A stretch of DNA of 6,028 bases from Pseudomonadota bacterium (lineage in GTDB: Bacteria > Pseudomonadota > Gammaproteobacteria > Acidiferrobacterales > Acidiferrobacteraceae), in the NCBI GenBank assembly GCA_021795255.1, contig JAJYPQ010000265.1, positions 1 to 6,028 of the forward strand, written 5' to 3'. Below, in pieces: positions 1-6,028 of the stretch (within the stretch, counting starts at the first letter, position 1; each line of letters opens with the position of its first letter). Both the position numbers and the translations under genes were made by a program. The notes beneath the pieces are model-generated. The model was not told the DNA's origin. It was given only the letters and a program-made list of their open reading frames with translations, and did not search any database.

Positions 1-308
1 TAGCGTTCGGTTGGCAACAGGAGACCATCGCGCGCAACGCCGAGGAGATAGCGGCCTTGGGTAAGGAGCTTTATAAGCGGATGAGCCTTCTTAGCAGGGG
101 TTGGTCGGAGATGGGCGCGAAGCTGCGTGGCGCGGTCGAGGCCTACAATAAGACCGTCGGCACCCTGGAGGCCCGTGTCCTCCCGCAGGCGCGTAAGTTC
201 AAGGAGTTAAGGGCTGGGGACGAAGGGGATATCCCGCTTATGGAATCGCTGGTGGAAGAGCCGCGGGCGCTTACGGCGCCGGAATTGATTTCGCCTCGTG
301 ACCCCTAG
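1..308 (+). CDS. rmuC: RmuC family protein, C-terminal end (5' end outside window)
   Basis: This is the tail of an RmuC protein. The frame is open from the left edge (first full codon at base 3), and about 101 residues are visible before the TAG stop at 306-308. RmuC is a coiled-coil protein with a restriction-endonuclease-like core that limits recombination at inverted repeats in Escherichia coli. The visible part matches the conserved end of the family: a WQQETIARNAEEIAALGKEL-like stretch, then a helical segment containing AVEAYNKTVGTLEARVLPQA and a short acidic, poorly conserved end. The nuclease core and N-terminal anchor would lie to the left. A TTG at 57 is an internal leucine, not a start, because the homology continues upstream of it. 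The next gene, ybiT, starts 77 bases downstream on the same strand. No intrinsic terminator follows. Confidence 0.88.
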   Translation, partial: AFGWQQETIARNAEEIAALGKELYKRMSLLSRGWSEMGAKLRGAVEAYNKTVGTLEARVLPQARKFKELRAGDEGDIPLMESLVEEPRALTAPELISPRDP

Positions 309-326
309 GGCCGCTTACGGTACACT
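298..326 (+). promoter_or_regulatory. Possible sigma70 promoter upstream of ybiT
   Basis: GTGACC (298-303, four of six matches to TTGACA) is followed after exactly 17 bases by TACACT (321-326, four of six matches to TATAAT). This would start transcription near 333, about 50 bases before the ybiT start. The -35 hexamer overlaps the last codons of rmuC. This is a consensus match by eye; read-through from rmuC is also possible. Confidence 0.4.
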
Positions 327-385
327 CACGCCCCTGAAAACTGAACCTGCGTTGTTACGCGCCCTTCTCAAGGCTTAGGATTCCC

Positions 386-2011
386 GTGCTCTCTACTACC
401 CAGCTCACCATGCAGTTTGGCGCCGTGCCGTTATTTGAGCATGTCACAGTTAAGTTCGGATCGGGGCACCGCTACGGGCTTATCGGTGCCAACGGCTGCG
501 GTAAATCGACCTTCATGAAGATCCTGGGGGGCGACCTCGAGGCCACATCGGGCCATGTGGTCCTGGATGCCGGCATGCGTCTTGGCAAGCTGCGCCAGGA
601 TCAGTTTGCCTATGAGGATCAGTCGGTGCTCGACACCGTGATCATGGGGGACGCCGAGCTTTGGCGAGTGAAGGCCGAGCGCGATCGCCTCTACGCCCTT
701 TGCGCCATGAGCGAAGAAGACGGTATGCGGGTCGGGGAATTGGAGGGGGAGTTTGCTGAACGCGACGGCTATACCGCCGAGGCGCGCGCGAGCGAGCTTT
801 TGACGGGGCTTGGCGTGCCCTTGGCGCAGCATGCCGGACCCATGAGTGCCGTCGCCCCCGGGTGGAAGCTGCGGGTGCTATTGGCCCAGGCCCTGTTCTC
901 CGACCCGGACATCCTGCTGTTGGACGAGCCGACCAACCACCTCGATATCCATACGATACGATGGCTCGAGGAGTTGTTGAACGGTCGCCGCAGCACCATG
1001 GTCATCATCTCGCACGACCGCCACTTTTTGAACCGGGTCTGCACCCATATCGCCGATCTCGATTACGGCGAAGTCCGTATTTATCCGGGCAATTACGACG
1101 AATACATGACCGCGGCCACCGAGGTCCGTGAGCGGCGGGTCGCGGATAACGCCAAAAAGAAGGCCCAGATCGCTGACCTGCAGGCCTTCGTGAGCCGATT
1201 CTCGGCCAATGCCTCCAAGGCCAAGCAAGCGACCTCGCGCGCCCGCCAGATCGAGAAGATCCAGCTCGATGAAATAAAACCCTCGAGCCGGGTGAGTCCG
1301 TTTATTCGTTTCGACATGGAAAAGAAACTGTATCGGCAGGCCGTGGAGGCCAGAACGTTGAGCCAGGGTTTCGATCAGCCGCTGTGGACCGATTTTGATC
1401 TCCGCGTCACAGCCGGCGAGCGGATCGGCGTGATCGGCGCCAACGGTGCCGGAAAGACCACGTTTTTGCGCACGCTCGTGGGCGAGCTCGCGGCGCGCGG
1501 GGGAGAGGTCCAGTGGGCGGAAGGGGCCCGGATCGGGTACTGCGCGCAAGACCATGGTGACGACTTTGCGCAGGACCAGAGCCTTTTTGCCTGGATGAGC
1601 CAGTGGGCCCCGCCGGGCCACGACGAACAAGGCATCCGCGCGGTATTGGGGCGCCTGCTTTTCTCCCGGGAGGAAAGCGCCAAATCCGTGCACGTCTTGT
1701 CGGGGGGAGAGCGGGCGCGGATGGTGTTTGGGAAGCTGATGTTGCTGCGACCGAATGTCCTTGTGCTTGATGAGCCCACGAATCACTTGGACATGGAGTC
1801 TATCGAGGCCTTGAATCTCGCGCTCGTCCATTATCCGGGGACGATCATGTTCGCGAGCCATGACCGCGAATTTGTGTCGTCGCTCGCGACGCGGATATTA
1901 GAGATCAAGGATCGGGGAATCGTGTCGTTTGGCGGGGGTTACGAAGACTATTTGACGAGTCAGGGGATCGTGGCCCGCGCCCAGTCAGCCGAGGTTCGGG
2001 TCCGCGGCTGA
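386..2011 (+). CDS. ybiT: ABC-F family ATPase YbiT
   Basis: This is a cytosolic tandem-ATPase protein of the ABC-F family, whose members bind the ribosomal E site and modulate translation and are not transporters. No membrane segments are seen in its 541 residues. NBD1 has Walker [10 protein letters not shown] (34-42), the YbiT-typical degenerate signature VAPGWKLR (156-163) in place of LSGGQ, Walker B with catalytic E181 in [11 protein letters not shown], and switch H210. A charged linker at about 240-310 ([20 protein letters not shown]) corresponds to the P-site tRNA interaction motif region. NBD2 has GANGAGKTT (351-359), LSGGE (438-442), E463 in [10 protein letters not shown] and H492. Both ATP sites look intact. 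Length and sequence fit E. coli YbiT over the whole protein, including the [13 protein letters not shown] stretch. The GTG start at 386 is supported by AGGA at 377-380 (5-base spacer) and by the family N-terminus. The 3' end overlaps the convergent deacetylase gene. Confidence 0.96.
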   Translation: MLSTTQLTMQFGAVPLFEHVTVKFGSGHRYGLIGANGCGKSTFMKILGGDLEATSGHVVLDAGMRLGKLRQDQFAYEDQSVLDTVIMGDAELWRVKAERDRLYALCAMSEEDGMRVGELEGEFAERDGYTAEARASELLTGLGVPLAQHAGPMSAVAPGWKLRVLLAQALFSDPDILLLDEPTNHLDIHTIRWLEELLNGRRSTMVIISHDRHFLNRVCTHIADLDYGEVRIYPGNYDEYMTAATEVRERRVADNAKKKAQIADLQAFVSRFSANASKAKQATSRARQIEKIQLDEIKPSSRVSPFIRFDMEKKLYRQAVEARTLSQGFDQPLWTDFDLRVTAGERIGVIGANGAGKTTFLRTLVGELAARGGEVQWAEGARIGYCAQDHGDDFAQDQSLFAWMSQWAPPGHDEQGIRAVLGRLLFSREESAKSVHVLSGGERARMVFGKLMLLRPNVLVLDEPTNHLDMESIEALNLALVHYPGTIMFASHDREFVSSLATRILEIKDRGIVSFGGGYEDYLTSQGIVARAQSAEVRVRG

Positions 2012-2806
2012 GGGTGAGAGGTCCAAGAGCGTCGGGAGGTCGACCGCTATGAGTCCGCGCTTTTGTAACTCTTGAAGGAGTCGCGGCAGCACGGTGTGGA
2101 TAAGGGGACGGTTTTGGCGGTCGCGGCCGCTACGGCCATCATGAAGCAAGAGAATGTCCCCGGGTTTAAGGTTACGCGTCAAGCGATCCCGGACCCGGTC
2201 GGCGTCACGTTCCCAAGTATCAAAGCCGCGATGCGACCATGCGGTATAGTGCAGACCCCGGTCGGCGAGCAGGGGTGCTAGCCATGGATTGCGAAACCCG
2301 AACGGTGCCCGAAAGAAGCGGGGCGCTTGCCCGCACAAGTTTTTAAGGGTGCGCTGAGCGCCGTCGATCTCGCGTGCCAGAGCGCGGGGGCCGAGGAAGG
2401 CGAAGCGATAGCTATGATGTTCACTGTGATTTTCGATACTATGCCCGGCGCGGGCGATCGCCATCACGTCCTGACTGTGGAGGCGGGCTCTTGTGCCGAT
2501 ACAAAAGAAGCTGGCTTTGGCGCCATATTGTTTCAGGGTTTTTAGGGTCCACGGCGTCAAGGCGGGGTCGGGACCGTCATCGAAGCTTAAGGCCACGTAC
2601 GGCCGCGCGGTCTTTGCGCGCGTGAGCGCGGGGCCCACCAAGCGGCAGCGCGGGCAAAGGCAGGCACCGGCGAGCGCGGCCTGAGTGAGGCCGATCCAGG
2701 CGAGGCCTTGCGGCAGAGGCACGAGGTGGGCAACGGCGGCCGCGCCGACAAGGCCGTCTACGAGATTCACGGCTTGAAAGACATGGCGTGGGTCCACCTT
2801 GGGCAT
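1985..2806 (-). CDS. Polysaccharide deacetylase, NodB domain (carbohydrate esterase 4)
   Basis: This 273-residue protein has a complete NodB catalytic set: SFDDGPD (74-80; base D76, metal ligand D77), the HSEHH metal motif (H127, H131), RAPFGFRNP (166-174, R166), DTW (196-198), and LLLHDG (219-224, catalytic H222). The family removes N- or O-acetyl groups from glycans such as peptidoglycan, chitin-type oligomers or exopolysaccharide, using a divalent metal. The actual substrate cannot be read from the sequence. Residues about 13-50 are hydrophobic and end in a cysteine cluster (C49, C51, C54), suggesting an N-terminal membrane anchor rather than a cleaved signal. The ATG at 2806 is chosen because an in-frame TGA lies four codons upstream; it has no clear Shine-Dalgarno sequence, and GTG at codon 4 is an alternative. 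The gene is divergent from the chorismatase gene, which makes a role in the same surface or pigment locus possible but unproven. Confidence 0.9.
   Translation of the reverse strand: MPKVDPRHVFQAVNLVDGLVGAAAVAHLVPLPQGLAWIGLTQAALAGACLCPRCRLVGPALTRAKTARPYVALSFDDGPDPALTPWTLKTLKQYGAKASFFCIGTRARLHSQDVMAIARAGHSIENHSEHHSYRFAFLGPRALAREIDGAQRTLKNLCGQAPRFFRAPFGFRNPWLAPLLADRGLHYTAWSHRGFDTWERDADRVRDRLTRNLKPGDILLLHDGRSGRDRQNRPLIHTVLPRLLQELQKRGLIAVDLPTLLDLSPSAADPNLG
1986..2010. other. Inverted repeat in the overlapping convergent 3' ends
   Basis: CAGCCG (1986-1991) and CGGCTG (2005-2010) form a 6-bp stem, with two further G-C pairs inside after one mismatch. The repeat sits in the 27 bases shared by the ybiT and deacetylase ends. 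No T-run follows on either strand, so it is not a classical intrinsic terminator. It may still slow polymerase or protect both 3' ends, but it could also be chance in GC-rich DNA. Confidence 0.3.
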
Positions 2807-2976
2807 AGACGAATCTCAAATAGGGCCCGAAAGCGGCGTGCGGGAATCACACGGCGGCGCCTGGCACGGCGCGCTAGGATAGCATGAGGAGCGGGCCTTC
2901 GGGCGAACTCCGTTAGGCGGTGGCTCGTAAAGGCCCCGAGGTTATTTTGTGAGCGGCTAGGAAACACGGGTACCTA
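2807..2976. promoter_or_regulatory. Divergent intergenic region between deacetylase and chorismatase genes
   Basis: These 170 bases must carry the promoters of both the leftward deacetylase gene and the rightward chorismatase operon. I see no hexamer pair close enough to consensus to call. Visible elements are a small inverted repeat GCTA-GGA-TAGC (2873-2883), whose TAGGAT (2875-2880) could serve as a weak rightward -10, and an AT-richer patch GTTATTTTGTG (2941-2951) just before the chorismatase start. AGGAA at 2959-2963 is a distant, weak ribosome-binding candidate (13-base spacer). No RNA gene or riboswitch fold is recognised. Confidence 0.45.
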
Positions 2977-3927
2977 ATGCAGATCCGTTATCACCCGAGC
3001 GCACGGCTCGACGAGCTCAAAGAGAGGCCAGATCTTCTGGCGGTGATCTCTTACGGCGAGAAAGTCGCATGGCGCGGCGCCTGCCCCCGCCTCTTTATAC
3101 CGCTAGCGGCCCATCCCCCTGGTCTTTGCGAGATTATGGTCGGGGGTCCTGCGAGCTACGGAGAGGTGGGTTTGGTGCGCTACGCCCACGACGGTGAGTG
3201 GCTCTTTGCCGCCCTAACGACCGCCGAACAGGGGGTGTTTCAGGATATCGTAGCGGACAGCTATGATCGGATTCTCGAAACGATGGACCGTCTCGGCTAC
3301 CCCTGCTTGATTCGGGCGTGGCAGCACTTTCCTGACATCCACAGGATCGAGGGCGGCCTCGAGCGGTATCGACAATTCAACCGCGGCCGTCATCGCGCGC
3401 TCGGTCCTTATCTGGCGGCTGGAGGCGTGCGCCCCGCGGCTACATGTGTCGGAAGCACGGGGCCTGGGCTTACGATCTATGTGCTGGCGCGGCGGCGTCC
3501 GGGTATCCCGATCGAAAACCCTCGTCAGATTGCCGCCTACCGTTATCCCGCGATCTACGGGCCGCAGCCCCCCGATTTTGTACGCGCCATGAAAGTCGAG
3601 GACGCGGATGGGTGGTCTTTGTGGATCTCAGGCACCGCCGCAATCGTCGGGCACGAGAGCCGAGCCCCCGGCGATCTGGCGGCCCAGATGCGTGAGACAT
3701 TTACGAATCTGGATGCGGTGGTGACGCAGGCCGGTTTCGGTCCACAGGCCAAGGTGGTGGCAACCAAGGTCTACCTGCGTGCCGGGACCGCTGCTATGCT
3801 GCCGGGGATGTGGCAAGACGCCCCGGTTCTCTATCTGCGCGGGGATATCTGTCGCGCGGAACTCGCAGTCGAGATCGAGGCGCTCGTGCGCGCGCCAAGC
3901 GTCTTGCACGGGCCGGACACAAGGTGA
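2977..3927 (+). CDS. xanB2: Chorismatase, XanB2/FkbO/Hyg5 family (3-hydroxybenzoate synthase-like)
   Basis: This 316-residue protein belongs to the chorismatase family, often annotated as pteridine-dependent deoxygenase-like protein. Members cleave pyruvate from chorismate. XanB2 of Xanthomonas gives 3- and 4-hydroxybenzoate, Hyg5 gives 3-hydroxybenzoate, and FkbO gives a dihydroxycyclohexadiene carboxylate. Recognisable family blocks are the RAWQHFPDIHRIEGGLERYRQ region (113-133), GRHRALGPYL (137-146), PAATCVGSTGPGLTIYVLAR (153-172), IENPRQIAAYRYP (179-191), WISGTAAIVGHES (216-228), and the C-terminal DICRAELAVEIEAL (290-303). By family analogy, a glutamate in this last block (E299 or E301) is the likely catalytic acid; that assignment is inferred. 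The ATG at 2977 is the only start before an in-frame TGA at 2950. The gene shares a 4-base overlap with the next gene, so they are almost certainly co-transcribed. A starter-unit role for an aryl polyene is inferred from the downstream ACP and acyltransferase. Which chorismatase subtype it is cannot be settled by eye. Confidence 0.85.
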   Translation: MQIRYHPSARLDELKERPDLLAVISYGEKVAWRGACPRLFIPLAAHPPGLCEIMVGGPASYGEVGLVRYAHDGEWLFAALTTAEQGVFQDIVADSYDRILETMDRLGYPCLIRAWQHFPDIHRIEGGLERYRQFNRGRHRALGPYLAAGGVRPAATCVGSTGPGLTIYVLARRRPGIPIENPRQIAAYRYPAIYGPQPPDFVRAMKVEDADGWSLWISGTAAIVGHESRAPGDLAAQMRETFTNLDAVVTQAGFGPQAKVVATKVYLRAGTAAMLPGMWQDAPVLYLRGDICRAELAVEIEALVRAPSVLHGPDTR

Positions 3928-4784
3928 GCCCTGCCTCCACGGGCTGTACGGGCGCGTGGAATGGCGCAGGGGTCCGCCGTTGGCGGGCAAGGGGCCAAGG
4001 GCTCGCTTTCGCGCTTGCGGGCATCCTTATGGCGCAGATGGCTTATGGGCAAGAAGCGCGCTTCCGGGGTGGCATAGGCCTCGCCTTCTTTATGGCGCCC
4101 GCTTACCCCGGATCGGATAGCGAACGGTTCTTTGTCTACCCTTATCCCTACTGGGATTATCGCTCGACGGTCTTGGATTTGCGCCACGAGCATCTGCACG
4201 CAAAGCTTAGTCCTCATTCGCGCATCAGCGTCGGTTTCGGCGTCAACGGTTCACCACCGGTGGCGGCGAGCTCGCCCGATGCCCGCCTCGGCATGCCGGC
4301 GCTTTGGCCGACATTCGCGCTCGGTCCCAATGTCCGTTATCGATCGGCATGGCAACCATTGGGCCTCAGGATCTTTGTCGGTCTCGAGACGCGCTTTAGG
4401 GCCGCTCTGGGACCTGAGTTGCAGTTATCGAGGGTGGGGACGAGTGCCGCCGGTTTTTGGGAGATAAAAAGTCCGCATGGGGCTAGGTGGCCGTTTTCCA
4501 TCAGTATCGACCCCGTGTGGCGCAGTCGCGCGGCGAACAATTATTTTTTTGGCGTTTCCCCGGCCTATGCCACCTCCGGCCGTCCGGCCTATGAGTCCCC
4601 CGGGGGCTATGCCGGCCTGCGCGTGACGGGGGCCATAACCGTCCGGCGCGGGGACATGAGCTTTGCGGTTTTTGGGCGCTACCGAAACTATCGCGGGGCC
4701 ACCTTTCTCGCCAGTCCGCTCCTAAAGACCTCCAACACCCTGATGTTGGGGGTGGCCGTGGTCTGGATCTTTCTGCGGTCCTAG
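3924..4784 (+). CDS. MipA/OmpV family outer membrane protein
   Basis: This is a predicted outer-membrane beta-barrel of the MipA/OmpV family (MltA-interacting protein / OmpV-like porin), 286 residues from the chosen start. After an arginine-rich n-region (VRRWRAR, 17-23), a hydrophobic core (GLAFALAGILMAQMA, 26-40) and a likely signal-peptidase site near YGQEA (41-45) form a signal peptide. The mature part has family features: GGIGLAFFMAPAYPGSDSER (49-68), then VYPYPYWDYR (71-80), and alternating amphipathic strands through the C-terminus. The frame is open back to 3810, but the GTG at 3924 is preferred: it overlaps the chorismatase stop as GTGA and puts the signal peptide near the N-terminus. 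The next start, ATG 4029, would destroy the signal peptide. The barrel ends in WIFLRS instead of the usual terminal phenylalanine. In other bacteria MipA scaffolds murein synthase and hydrolase, and OmpV-like proteins act as porins. Its role here is unknown, but translational coupling to the chorismatase gene suggests coordinated production. Confidence 0.85.
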   Translation: MSPASTGCTGAWNGAGVRRWRARGQGLAFALAGILMAQMAYGQEARFRGGIGLAFFMAPAYPGSDSERFFVYPYPYWDYRSTVLDLRHEHLHAKLSPHSRISVGFGVNGSPPVAASSPDARLGMPALWPTFALGPNVRYRSAWQPLGLRIFVGLETRFRAALGPELQLSRVGTSAAGFWEIKSPHGARWPFSISIDPVWRSRAANNYFFGVSPAYATSGRPAYESPGGYAGLRVTGAITVRRGDMSFAVFGRYRNYRGATFLASPLLKTSNTLMLGVAVVWIFLRS

Positions 4785-4796
4785 CCAGGAGTCTCC

Positions 4797-4810
4797 GCCA
4801 CGCGGGTGGC
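4797..4810 (+). other. Small hairpin in the mipA-ACP gap
   Basis: GCCAC (4797-4801) and GTGGC (4806-4810) flank a GCGG loop just after the MipA/OmpV stop. No T-run follows directly; a T-rich patch (CCCTTTTTGTTTT) appears only about 30 bases later, at 4841-4853. It may be an attenuating or mRNA-stabilising hairpin, but it is too short to call a terminator. The rest of the 80-base gap (4785-4864) shows no clear promoter. Confidence 0.25.
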
Positions 4811-4864
4811 TTGCCAGTACGAAGATCCTATGCAAGGCTCCCCTTTTTGTTTTAGCGTAATCCT

Positions 4865-5152
4865 ATGAACCGAGGCCATCTGACCGTGACGAAACAGCAA
4901 ACCGCATTTGAGTACGAGATCGCCCAGCTCCTGGTCAGTAGCTTGAATCTGGCGCTCGATCCAAGCGCCATAGACCCGGAGGCGCCGCTCTTTCGCGAGG
5001 GCCTGGGTCTCGACTCCATCGATATGTTAGAGATCGCCTTGGCCATGTCGCAGCACTATGGGATCCAACTCCGGTCCGACGACCCGGAGAACGCGACGAT
5101 ATTCGCGTCCTTAAGGTCTTTGTCGGCGGCGGTTGCGGCGCGTCGTTCATGA
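4865..5152 (+). CDS. Acyl carrier protein of aryl polyene / xanthomonadin type
   Basis: This 95-residue phosphopantetheine-binding carrier protein has the prosthetic-group site GLGLDSIDMLE (46-56), with S51 as the attachment serine. Four-helix ACP topology is apparent: helix 1 EYEIAQLLVSSLNLA, the DSID helix 2, and a tail with RSDDPEN..IFASLRSLSAAV. This tail pattern is typical of the ACPs in aryl polyene clusters (ApeE-like) and differs from fatty-acid AcpP. It would carry the aryl starter and growing polyene chain as a thioester in the cytosol. The ATG at 4865 has no Shine-Dalgarno sequence. GTG at 4886 (residue 8) is preceded by GAGG at 4872-4875 and gives an N-terminus closer to related ACPs, so the true start may be 4886. 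The stop overlaps an ATG as ATGA, and the acyltransferase begins 30 bases on, indicating one operon. Confidence 0.9.
   Translation: MNRGHLTVTKQQTAFEYEIAQLLVSSLNLALDPSAIDPEAPLFREGLGLDSIDMLEIALAMSQHYGIQLRSDDPENATIFASLRSLSAAVAARRS
4872..4875 (+). promoter_or_regulatory. Candidate ribosome binding site for an alternative ACP start
   Basis: GAGG lies 10 bases before the in-frame GTG at 4886 and inside the ORF if translation starts at ATG 4865. The region before 4865 is T-rich and lacks any purine-rich motif, so this site argues for GTG 4886. The spacer is slightly long, which leaves the question open. Confidence 0.35.
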
Positions 5153-5182
5153 ACGAGAGCGGGTGCACTCCCAGGGGACGCG

Positions 5183-6028
5183 ATGGCGAGAGCGTGGTTT
5201 GAAAGGCGCGAACAAGTAAGCGCCGGAGTACTGCGGAAGGCGCGCCGGCTGGCCCTGTGGATGGGGCGGCGGCGCGCGCTTGTCTTTTTGTGGCTGGTGA
5301 CGCTTTACTTCTACGTGGTGTCCCCGGACGCGCGACAGGGCATTCTCGGCTTCTACAAGCGCCTTTCGGGCGCTAAGCCCTCGTCCGGACGCGTTTTGCG
5401 GCACTTCTATGTGTTCGCTCAGACAATTCTCGATCGCGCGTATTTGTTGGCGCAGCACCCCGACGCCCCACGCTGCGAGATTCGCGGTTTTGAGGCGGTG
5501 GCCGAGTATTTGGCGCGCGGTCAGGGGTGCGTCTTGTTGGGCGCCCATATCGGCAGCTTCGAGGCGGCGCGGGCGGCAGCGCTTATGCGGCCGGAGTTAC
5601 GGATGCAGGTGATTATGCATACCGAAATCTCCCGTAAGCTAGACGAGGCCTTGGCGCCTCCCGACCGCCCGGATGTCGCCGCCACGCTCGGTAGCGCCTT
5701 AGGGCTTTTGGGCATCAAGGAATCGCTCGATAAGGGCGGGCTCGTCGGCATGATGGGTGATCGGGCGCTTGCGGGTGAAGCGACCCAGGGTAGGCATTTC
5801 CTGGGCGCCGACGCGGAGTTTCCTGTGCGTCCTCTACGGTTGGCAGCCGTCCTCCAGGCCCCGGTCTTCTTTTTTGCCGCGTTGTACAAGACGGCCGTTG
5901 ATGGCTCGCGCTACTATGAGGTGGTATTCGACGAACTCAGTCTCGCCGCCCCGAGCGGACACGAACGGTCGTTCTGGGTGCAGGTCTTGGGGGAGCGATA
6001 TACGGCCGCCCTCCAGAGGTATTGCCGT
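5183..6028 (+). CDS. LPLAT-family acyltransferase, COG4261 type (3' end outside window)
   Basis: This frame is open from ATG 5183 to the right edge, with 282 codons visible and no stop. It encodes a lysophospholipid acyltransferase-like protein related to the lipid A acyltransferases HtrB/MsbB, of the type found in aryl polyene clusters. A single hydrophobic segment (RALVFLWLVTLYFYVVS, 31-47) should anchor it in the inner membrane. The catalytic HX4E motif is seen as AHIGSFEAAR, with H122 and E127. MMGDRAL (190-196) and HFLGADAEFPVRPLRLAA (205-222) match later conserved blocks of the LPLAT fold. AGGGG at 5173-5177 sits 5 bases before the ATG, and no other start codon exists between 5183 and the upstream in-frame TGA at 5150. 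The spacing from the ACP stop is 30 bases. In such clusters this enzyme is proposed to transfer an acyl chain while assembling the lipid-like anchor of the pigment; here that is inferred from family and context. Confidence 0.9.
   Translation, partial: MARAWFERREQVSAGVLRKARRLALWMGRRRALVFLWLVTLYFYVVSPDARQGILGFYKRLSGAKPSSGRVLRHFYVFAQTILDRAYLLAQHPDAPRCEIRGFEAVAEYLARGQGCVLLGAHIGSFEAARAAALMRPELRMQVIMHTEISRKLDEALAPPDRPDVAATLGSALGLLGIKESLDKGGLVGMMGDRALAGEATQGRHFLGADAEFPVRPLRLAAVLQAPVFFFAALYKTAVDGSRYYEVVFDELSLAAPSGHERSFWVQVLGERYTAALQRYCR

Noticed and set aside
268..320. Direct repeat CGCTTACGG at 268-276 and 312-320
   Set aside because: Nine bases repeated twice, one copy inside rmuC coding sequence; no further copies were noticed, so chance is the simplest explanation.
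878..1861. 327-codon open frame on the minus strand inside ybiT
   Set aside because: It lies wholly opposite the strongly conserved ybiT gene, its translation resembles no known family and is rich in Arg/His/Gln, as expected for a shadow frame in GC-rich DNA.
2072..2684. Several short plus-strand open frames between 2072 and 2684
   Set aside because: They are antisense to the NodB deacetylase gene, have no ribosome binding sites and show no recognisable protein features.
3810..3923. Upstream extension of the MipA/OmpV frame to 3810
   Set aside because: It would overlap the chorismatase gene by over 100 bases and place about 38 arginine-rich residues before the signal peptide; the GTGA overlap start at 3924 fits better.
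4544..4550. Run of seven T bases
   Set aside because: It is inside the MipA/OmpV coding sequence (codons for YFF) and no GC-rich hairpin precedes it, so it is not a terminator.
1..6028. Mobile elements, CRISPR arrays, tRNA or rRNA genes
   Set aside because: No transposase, terminal inverted repeats, spaced direct repeats or RNA gene signatures were found on either strand.

Overview
This is a GC-rich (roughly 60 % by eye), densely coding chromosomal segment that looks proteobacterial, most likely gammaproteobacterial. The ABC-F gene is close to enterobacterial YbiT along its whole length, and the rmuC tail, NodB deacetylase, MipA/OmpV porin and the pigment-type ACP and acyltransferase are all typical of Gram-negative bacteria with an outer membrane. 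The sequence alone does not fix the genus.

Layout. Positions 1-308 hold the 3' end of rmuC. After a short gap with a plausible sigma70 promoter comes ybiT (386-2011, +), a translation-associated ABC-F ATPase. A NodB-family polysaccharide deacetylase lies on the opposite strand (2806 down to 1985), and its 3' end overlaps that of ybiT by 27 bases. A 170-base divergent intergenic region (2807-2976) separates it from a rightward gene train that runs off the window. That train is a chorismatase of the XanB2/FkbO/Hyg5 family (2977-3927), a MipA/OmpV outer-membrane protein sharing a 4-base GTGA overlap with it (3924-4784), an acyl carrier protein (4865-5152), and a COG4261-type LPLAT acyltransferase cut by the right edge (5183-6028).

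How the genes may work together. XanB2-type chorismatases convert chorismate to 3-hydroxybenzoate (and 4-hydroxybenzoate), the aromatic starter of xanthomonadin-type aryl polyene pigments. The ACP carries the DSID phosphopantetheine site and the RSDDPEN..IFASLRSL tail of ACPs in aryl polyene clusters, and an LPLAT acyltransferase next to such an ACP is a hallmark of those clusters. The right half is therefore best read as the first genes of an aryl polyene / xanthomonadin-like biosynthetic locus whose ketosynthases, dehydratases, ligase and exporter should lie to the right of position 6028. The unusual parts are the translationally coupled outer-membrane MipA/OmpV protein between the starter-unit enzyme and the ACP, and the divergent deacetylase at the boundary. 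The left part (rmuC, ybiT) is ordinary housekeeping sequence. No RNA gene, CRISPR array, insertion sequence or other mobile element was found.
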